From Gryganskiella cystojenkinii (taxonomy: Eukaryota > Mortierellomycota > Mortierellomycetes > Mortierellales > Mortierellaceae): a DNA stretch of 39,291 nucleotides. The stretch lies in contig JAAAIG010000314.1 of NCBI GenBank assembly GCA_015852425.1, forward strand, positions 1-39,291. Direction: 5' to 3'. Position numbers and translations under genes: made by a program. The stretch's first letter is position 1, and each line of letters opens with the position of its first letter. Below the pieces are notes generated by a model. It worked only from the letters and a program-made list of their open reading frames with translations, did not search any database and was not told the DNA's origin. Shown in pieces: positions 34,333 through 39,291 of this stretch.

Positions 34333-37300
34333 ATGGACGCCACCCTCATCCGCACCATCAATAGACTGCAGGATGCCTTCTCCACCGTCGGTGTCAGCAA
34401 CCCCGTCGACCTCCCCCAGATCGTCGTCATTGGCTCCCAGTCCAGTGGCAAGAGTTCCGTCCTTGAGAACATTGTCGGACGCGACTTTTTGCCCCGTGGC
34501 TCTGGTATCGTAACCCGTCGACCCCTCGTAAGTTTCTTCATACCATCGCTATTTCTTCAGGAACCCTGGAACTATATTCTCCTACCACCCCACTCTCTTT
34601 CTCTCTTTTTCTACCTCTCTCTCTTTATATGTCCCTTGCAGTCAACAAAATAACTTGCAATGGCTTTGTCCACGGGACGATGAAAATGACAAAGTGACTG
34701 AACTGATGGACAATGTTTCCCCCCTTTTTTTTCATCTTTTTTTTTCTTGTAGGTCCTTCAACTCATCAACCGCCCCACGCCAGAATCCAAGGTCGAGGAT
34801 GGTGACAAGAGCAAAGGCAAGTGAACAGGACAACACCTTAGGCACTGCCGAGTTTTGGGCTACTTCTATTTTTCAGGACCTTCTTGGATAAGCAAACAAA
34901 TAAAATCGGGAACGGGAGGAAAAAAAGAAATGGTCAGGACCAATCGACAGAAAAAAACTTCCCCTCCAGGACTGCCACTGGACTCTATTTCATGTGATAC
35001 GTTAGCCCTCTCTGCCTTGCTATCAACATTAGGAAGAAGAACTTTTTTCAGGAACAACATGTTGTCTTCATTTTTTCTTCGCTGCTTCCTCTTGCTCATG
35101 AATTGATCCACTAACCGATACTCCAACTGCGGATTTGGCACTTTGCCAAACACCATTAGTCCTTCAAAATGCGAAACCCAAGGCCAACGGCGACGACGAG
35201 AAGAAGGAGCCTGAGGAGTGGGGCGAGTTCTTGCACCAGCCCGGCGTCAAATACACTGACTTTAACCTAATCCGTGAAGAGATTGTTCGTGATACTGAGG
35301 CCAAGACTGGCAAAAACGCTGGTAAAAAAACAATTGAGGGCTTTTTCCGAATGAATGCTGTCATATTAATATAAAGGGCTATACTCGAACCTGAAAGACT
35401 GACTTTTTGTTTCTTGCTTCGCTGATAGGAATTTCACCCTTGCCTATCAACCTCCGTATTTACTCTCCTCACGTCTTGACCCTCACGCTTGTCGACTTGC
35501 CTGGATTGACCAAGGTATTGCTCCGTGCCTTGCTCTAAAAGAATTTTATCTCTATTCAATCTTCGTGGCTACTTACTGATTTTTGTCACTTTGATTTGCA
35601 AAATAGTTGCCAGTCGGAGATCAGCCCAAGGACATTGAGAAGCAGATCAGAGACATGATTATCAAGTACATCACCAAACCTAACGCCATCATCTTGGCGG
35701 TCACCGCCGCCAACGTGGATCTTGCCAACTCGGACGGTCTCCGTCTCGCTCGCGATGTCGACCCTGAAGGCACCAGAACTATCGGTGTCTTGACCAAGGT
35801 CGATTTGATGTAAGTCGCTTCTCGAGGACTTCGCTTTCAGCATAAGAGCATTATGTTGTTTAATCATTATGCAGAGCTCTCACCCTTCATATATTGCCTG
35901 TTAAATAGGGATGCTGGTACAGATGTCGTCGATATCTTGGCAGGTCGTGTCATTCCTCTCCGCCTTGGCTATGTCCCCGTCGTGAACCGTGGTCAGCGCG
36001 ATATCGACACCAAGAAGTCCATTTCGCTTTCTTTGGAGGGTGAGCGTGAGTTCTTCGAGAACCATACTGCCTACAGAAGCAAAGCACAATACTGCGGTAC
36101 CCCCTTCTTGGCGAGAAAGTTGAATATGGTGAGCTTTGTCTGAAATTCCACTCTGCCGTCTCTTGTGCCGCATTGTTCTGACAATAAGTTGTACCAGCTG
36201 ATGCTAACCACGTTGTATGCTCACCGTTACGAATATTACATCTCGTCCATAGATTTTGATGCACCACATTCGCAACACATTGCCCGAGATCAAGGCCAAG
36301 ATCCAGGCCACTCTTGTGAAGTATGTTACTGAACTCGCCACTCTCGGAGACGGTACGACTGAAGGCGCTGGACAGGCCAGCATTGTGCTCAACATCATCA
36401 CCGAGTTCTGCTCAGAGTTCCGCACAATCATTGACGGTAACTCAACGGATCTCTCCTCCTTTGAGCTTTCCGGAGGTGCGCGTATCAGCTTTGTGTTCCA
36501 TGAGCTGTACTCGAACGGCGTCAAGTCCTTGGATCCCTTTGATCAGGTCAAGGATGTCGATATCCGCACCATCCTCTACAACTCTTCTGGTTCCTCCCCA
36601 GCCCTTTTCGTCGGCACCACGGCCTTCGAGGTCATCGTCAAGCAGCAGATCAAGCGTTTGGAAGACCCCAGTTTGCGTTGTGTCAACATGGTTTTCGATG
36701 AACTCGTTCGTATCTTGACTCAGCTCTTGTCCAAGCAGGTTTGTTAAAAAGATTACTTTCATGGCCACGATTCTGACACGAGTTTTTAGCTCACACTGCT
36801 GACACATCTTTGGGTATCTCTTCATTTATACAGTTGTTCAAGCGCTTCCCCCAGCTAAAGGACCGTTTCTACCAGGTTGTTATCAATTTTTTCCGTAAGC
36901 AGTTGAGCCCCACCAACAAGCTAGTTCAGGATTTGATCGCCATGGAGTCCTGTTACATCAACACTGGGCACCCAGACTTCTTGAATGGACACAAGGCTAT
37001 GGCTGTCATCAACGATCGTGTGAACCAAGCGAAGAACCCTCAACCTGTGGATCCCAAGAATCGCAACTCTGCTTTGGCCAGCTTGCCCCCTAGTCTCGAA
37101 CCCGAGCCAACAAACAATGGGTTCTTTGGAAGCTTTTTCTCGGGCAAGAAAAAGCGTCCTGGTGTCATGGAGCCCGTAAGTTTTCGAATCAGAGGTGGAG
37201 CAGCACCCTTTTTTGGTTGATCTGCTACGATATGGCACATGAGCATCATCTTTATAACATAATTTTTTATATTCTTGTTTTGATCATCAGCCACCATCGG

Positions 37301-37853
37301 TCTTGAAAGCGTCTGGAAACTTGTCAGAACGCGAGCAGATTGAAACAGAGGTTATCAGTAAGTTTTTGCTATCGATCGAAAGTTGTCGAACCAAGTTTTT
37401 ATGGGATCGAAAATGCGTCTCACCATCACCAACGATGCTTTGCTAACCATGCCGTCCCTTCCCGGTGATATGACCTCTCCTTTTATACAGAGCTGTTGAT
37501 TTCCTCGTACTTCAACATTGTCAAGCGCACTGTCATTGACACTGTCCCCAAGGCCATTATGCTCAACCTCGTCAACAACGCCAAGGAGGAGCTTCAGCGC
37601 GAGTTGCTTCAGGAGCTTTACAAGACTGACGTCTTGGATGAACTCATGAAGGAGAGCGAGTCGACCCAGGCCCGTCGCAAAGAATGCAAGAAGATGATCG
37701 AGGCTCTCCAGAGAGCCGACGAGATTGTCGGATCTGGTAAGTGATTCTTTTCGAATTTTTGTAGTGACCACAACGTCTTCGCTTGTGGCTATCGGGGTCC
37801 TGAACTCTTATACTAATTACGCCTCTGTCTTCAATCTTCTAGTTGCCGGATAA
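34333..37853 (+). CDS. VPS1: Dynamin-like GTPase Vps1
   Basis: Large GTPase for vacuolar protein sorting, endosome/Golgi membrane scission and peroxisome division. Exons: 34333-34527, 34753-34816, 35160-35321, 35429-35514, 35607-35809, 35909-36128, 36253-36738, 36834-37175, 37291-37357, 37491-37736 and 37843-37853; 693 residues, close to the yeast length. GTPase motifs are G1 GSQSSGKSS (34-42), the Thr region [12 protein letters not shown]3 VDLPGLTK and G4 TKVDLM. The middle/stalk region follows ([20 protein letters not shown]). The variable region holds [18 protein letters not shown] and no PH or proline-rich domain. The C-terminal GED has [20 protein letters not shown] and [20 protein letters not shown]. 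Intron 2 starts with GC instead of GT, and the last exon encodes only three residues. No mitochondrial insert B is seen, which favours Vps1 over Dnm1. Confidence 0.95.
34817..35159 (+). other. GC-AG intron in VPS1
   Basis: The donor is AAAG|GCAAGTG, the classic strong form of a GC donor. A branch-like CACTAAC lies at 35109-35115 and the acceptor is CATTAG. Only this join keeps the frame (SK + VLQNAKPK). The GT nearby (AA|GTGAAC) leads to an early stop. Confidence 0.75.
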
Positions 37854-38234
37854 ACGTCTTCGATTCATAAAATAGCACAATTTACAAGAGGCAGGACACG
37901 ACTGCAGATGAAGTTACAATAACATCAACAAAAAAGGACACAATGTTCAACGTCTAGATCTGGAGTAATGGAACGTTTGTTGAATCGCTACAAATAAAAA
38001 AACACATGAATATCCTCTCCAACGACCCAAGTCTCTCTTTTTGCAATCGATGCCTTTGTCGGGCTATCGACTAGAATCACAGAGTGGGCTGTATCAAAAG
38101 TGGCGTAGGAAACAAAACTCTGCGGCGCTTGTCCACAGCCCAAAGGGCCATTCCGGGGCTCCCCCGTGGTCAATTTTCTGTAATCCTGGCATCGCGATGT
38201 ATTATGCGGGAGAGGTGATCGGGACTAGTCCGTA
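37854..38234. other. Intergenic spacer between tail-to-tail genes
   Basis: 381 bases holding both 3' ends (VPS1 and the PY-motif protein). Nothing else is recognised. Confidence 0.5.
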
Positions 38235-38783
38235 TCATAGTTGATGAGGTTCATTGTACGATGGGGGCCGGGGTATGGGTAGTGAGGCGCTGTCAGTGGT
38301 GGATGGTGGCATGTCGAGGATCAAATGCGAAAGACTGCTTGTCTCCTTGGGAGTCGATTCCTTGCAAGCTGGCGATTGATCTCCAACTTTGGTATATGGG
38401 GGGAGAGGGTATGAGCTAACGAGGTCTACGGATTGATGACACTCTTTTGTGAAAGAGCCGAGTGGTGCTCTTAACGCTGCTTCGCGGCAGGTGGCATAGC
38501 TATCAGGATGAGTGTTGGGTAAAATGACGACCTGCGCTTTCCGTTGAGCACCAAGGCGTTGCATCCGTCTAAGGCGAAGGCATCCGATCCCAAATCCTAG
38601 AAACCCGATCGAACAAACAATGATCAGGATTGTGGCCAGGGACTTGTCTTGGTTCTCGACGGGACGCCCATTGGGGTCAATTGGGAAATCGGTCGGGTAT
38701 GTCGTTGGAATGATTGAGAGGTAGGCGGTGGTTGTGGACCGGGTTGTGCTTTTTGTTGTTGTTGTTGGCAAAGATGTTGACAT
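38235..38783 (-). CDS. Single-pass membrane protein with PY motifs, possible ubiquitin-ligase adaptor
   Basis: Single exon of 182 residues. Residues 1-30 are Ser/Thr-rich (likely O-glycosylated, outside or luminal) and no cleavable signal is evident. One membrane helix lies at 50-69 (ATILIIVCSIGFLGFGIGCL), followed by a basic stop-transfer (RLRRMQRLGAQRK). The cytosolic tail carries LPPY (127-130) and PPSY (173-176), motifs bound by WW domains of Nedd4/Rsp5-type ubiquitin ligases. The topology with short luminal part and PY-bearing tail resembles fungal Rsp5 adaptors, but I do not recognise a named family. Lys residues near the motifs (131, 141, 146) could be ubiquitinated. Its upstream region is C/T-rich in gene sense. 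Confidence 0.75.
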   Translation of the reverse strand: MSTSLPTTTTKSTTRSTTTAYLSIIPTTYPTDFPIDPNGRPVENQDKSLATILIIVCSIGFLGFGIGCLRLRRMQRLGAQRKAQVVILPNTHPDSYATCREAALRAPLGSFTKECHQSVDLVSSYPLPPYTKVGDQSPACKESTPKETSSLSHLILDMPPSTTDSASLPIPRPPSYNEPHQL

Positions 38784-39291
38784 TCTTGTGGCGTGTGTTT
38801 AATTCTCGATGATTATTTGTTGAGATCTTTGTGGAAAGATAAGGATATAGAGATGGAAGAATGAAGAAAGGAAAGAGAATGTAGAGAGAAAGAGAGAAGC
38901 AAGAGGCGTTTAAAGTCTTTCAATGGCGGAAGCGAGATGAGGAGCTAAAAAGACAGTGAAAGAGACGCCACGGCCACGGAATGAGAGGCCGATCCAAAAG
39001 GAAGGGAGAAAAGAATCGGCATCGAGGCACAACGGTTTAGGCGACGCTGAGGGCTGTCTCTCTAGAGGGACGGAATTCGAGCAAGTAAAATAATTCGCGT
39101 GTAAGGAAAATTCAAACAAGTTTTTGAACACAGTGACGGAGTTTGGGCGCATGAGGCCAGTGCCCCTTTTTCGAAGATCGAAAATCTTTATTTCCATGCA
39201 TTATTGGTGGCAAATTTCATCACGTGGACCTGAATTATCTGGAAAAAAATCCAAAATCTAATCAAACAACTTGGAAAAAAAAAAAAAAAAA
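38784..39291. other. Upstream region of the PY-motif gene and window end
   Basis: 508 bases. The part at 38820-38910 is purine-rich on the plus strand (pyrimidine-rich in the gene's sense), as expected for its promoter/leader. The window ends in 17 consecutive A (39275-39291), which may be a contig boundary. The frame at 38910-39197 (minus) has no motif support. Confidence 0.45.

Noticed and set aside
34817..34822. A normal GT donor (AA|GTGAAC) for VPS1 intron 2
   Set aside because: The resulting frame hits a stop in the next exon, while the GC donor keeps the conserved reading frame.
1..39291. A prokaryotic-type system such as CRISPR, prophage or defence island
   Set aside because: The window has spliced eukaryotic genes throughout, and there are no repeat-spacer arrays or prokaryotic operons.

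Overview
The window is eukaryotic nuclear DNA, almost certainly from a filamentous fungus. Nearly every gene is split by short introns (about 50 to 340 bases) with GT-AG or, once, GC-AG ends. Promoters are pyrimidine-rich on the coding strand and introns carry long T-runs. The gene set is fungal: an Rpd3-type HDAC, CCL1, RIC1, VPS54, a Qa-SNARE and VPS1. A GT49 (LARGE/B4GAT1-like) glycosyltransferase and the general style point to an early-diverging lineage such as Mortierellomycota/Mucoromycota; that placement is inference. The last 17 bases are a pure A-run, so the window may end at a contig edge.

Layout. 1-320: a frameshifted fragment of a Ty3/gypsy pol gene (minus). 882-5001: class I histone deacetylase with a very long disordered tail (plus). 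6969-7745: seven-helix membrane protein (plus). 8779-10566: cyclin H/CCL1 (minus), divergent from 10833-13067, a mitochondrial-type PPR protein (plus). 13310-17769: RIC1 (plus, 17 exons). 18627-19524: unrecognised membrane-anchored protein (minus). 20461-22476: secreted histidine acid phosphatase (plus). 22746-27618: VPS54 (minus, 9 exons), divergent from 28023-29603, an endosomal/vacuolar syntaxin (plus). 29754-31304: secreted sphingomyelinase-like phosphodiesterase (minus). 31797-33541: type II membrane GT49 glycosyltransferase (minus), divergent from 34333-37853, dynamin-like VPS1 (plus). 38235-38783: single-pass membrane protein with PY motifs (minus).

I reconstructed exon chains by eye. 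For every multi-exon gene except the unknown at 18627-19524 the reading frame closes exactly with plausible splice sites and matches remembered family features. Four genes act in one pathway, endosome-to-Golgi and vacuolar traffic: RIC1 (Ypt6/Rab6 activation), VPS54 (GARP tether), the Qa-SNARE (fusion) and VPS1 (membrane scission). The GT49 enzyme is a likely Golgi passenger, and the phosphatase and sphingomyelinase are secretory cargo. I see no CRISPR array, no tRNA or rRNA, and no intact mobile element. The most notable points are the HDAC tail, the GT49 enzyme in a fungus, a stop-free 147-base intron in VPS54, the GC-AG intron in VPS1 and the unrecognised gene.
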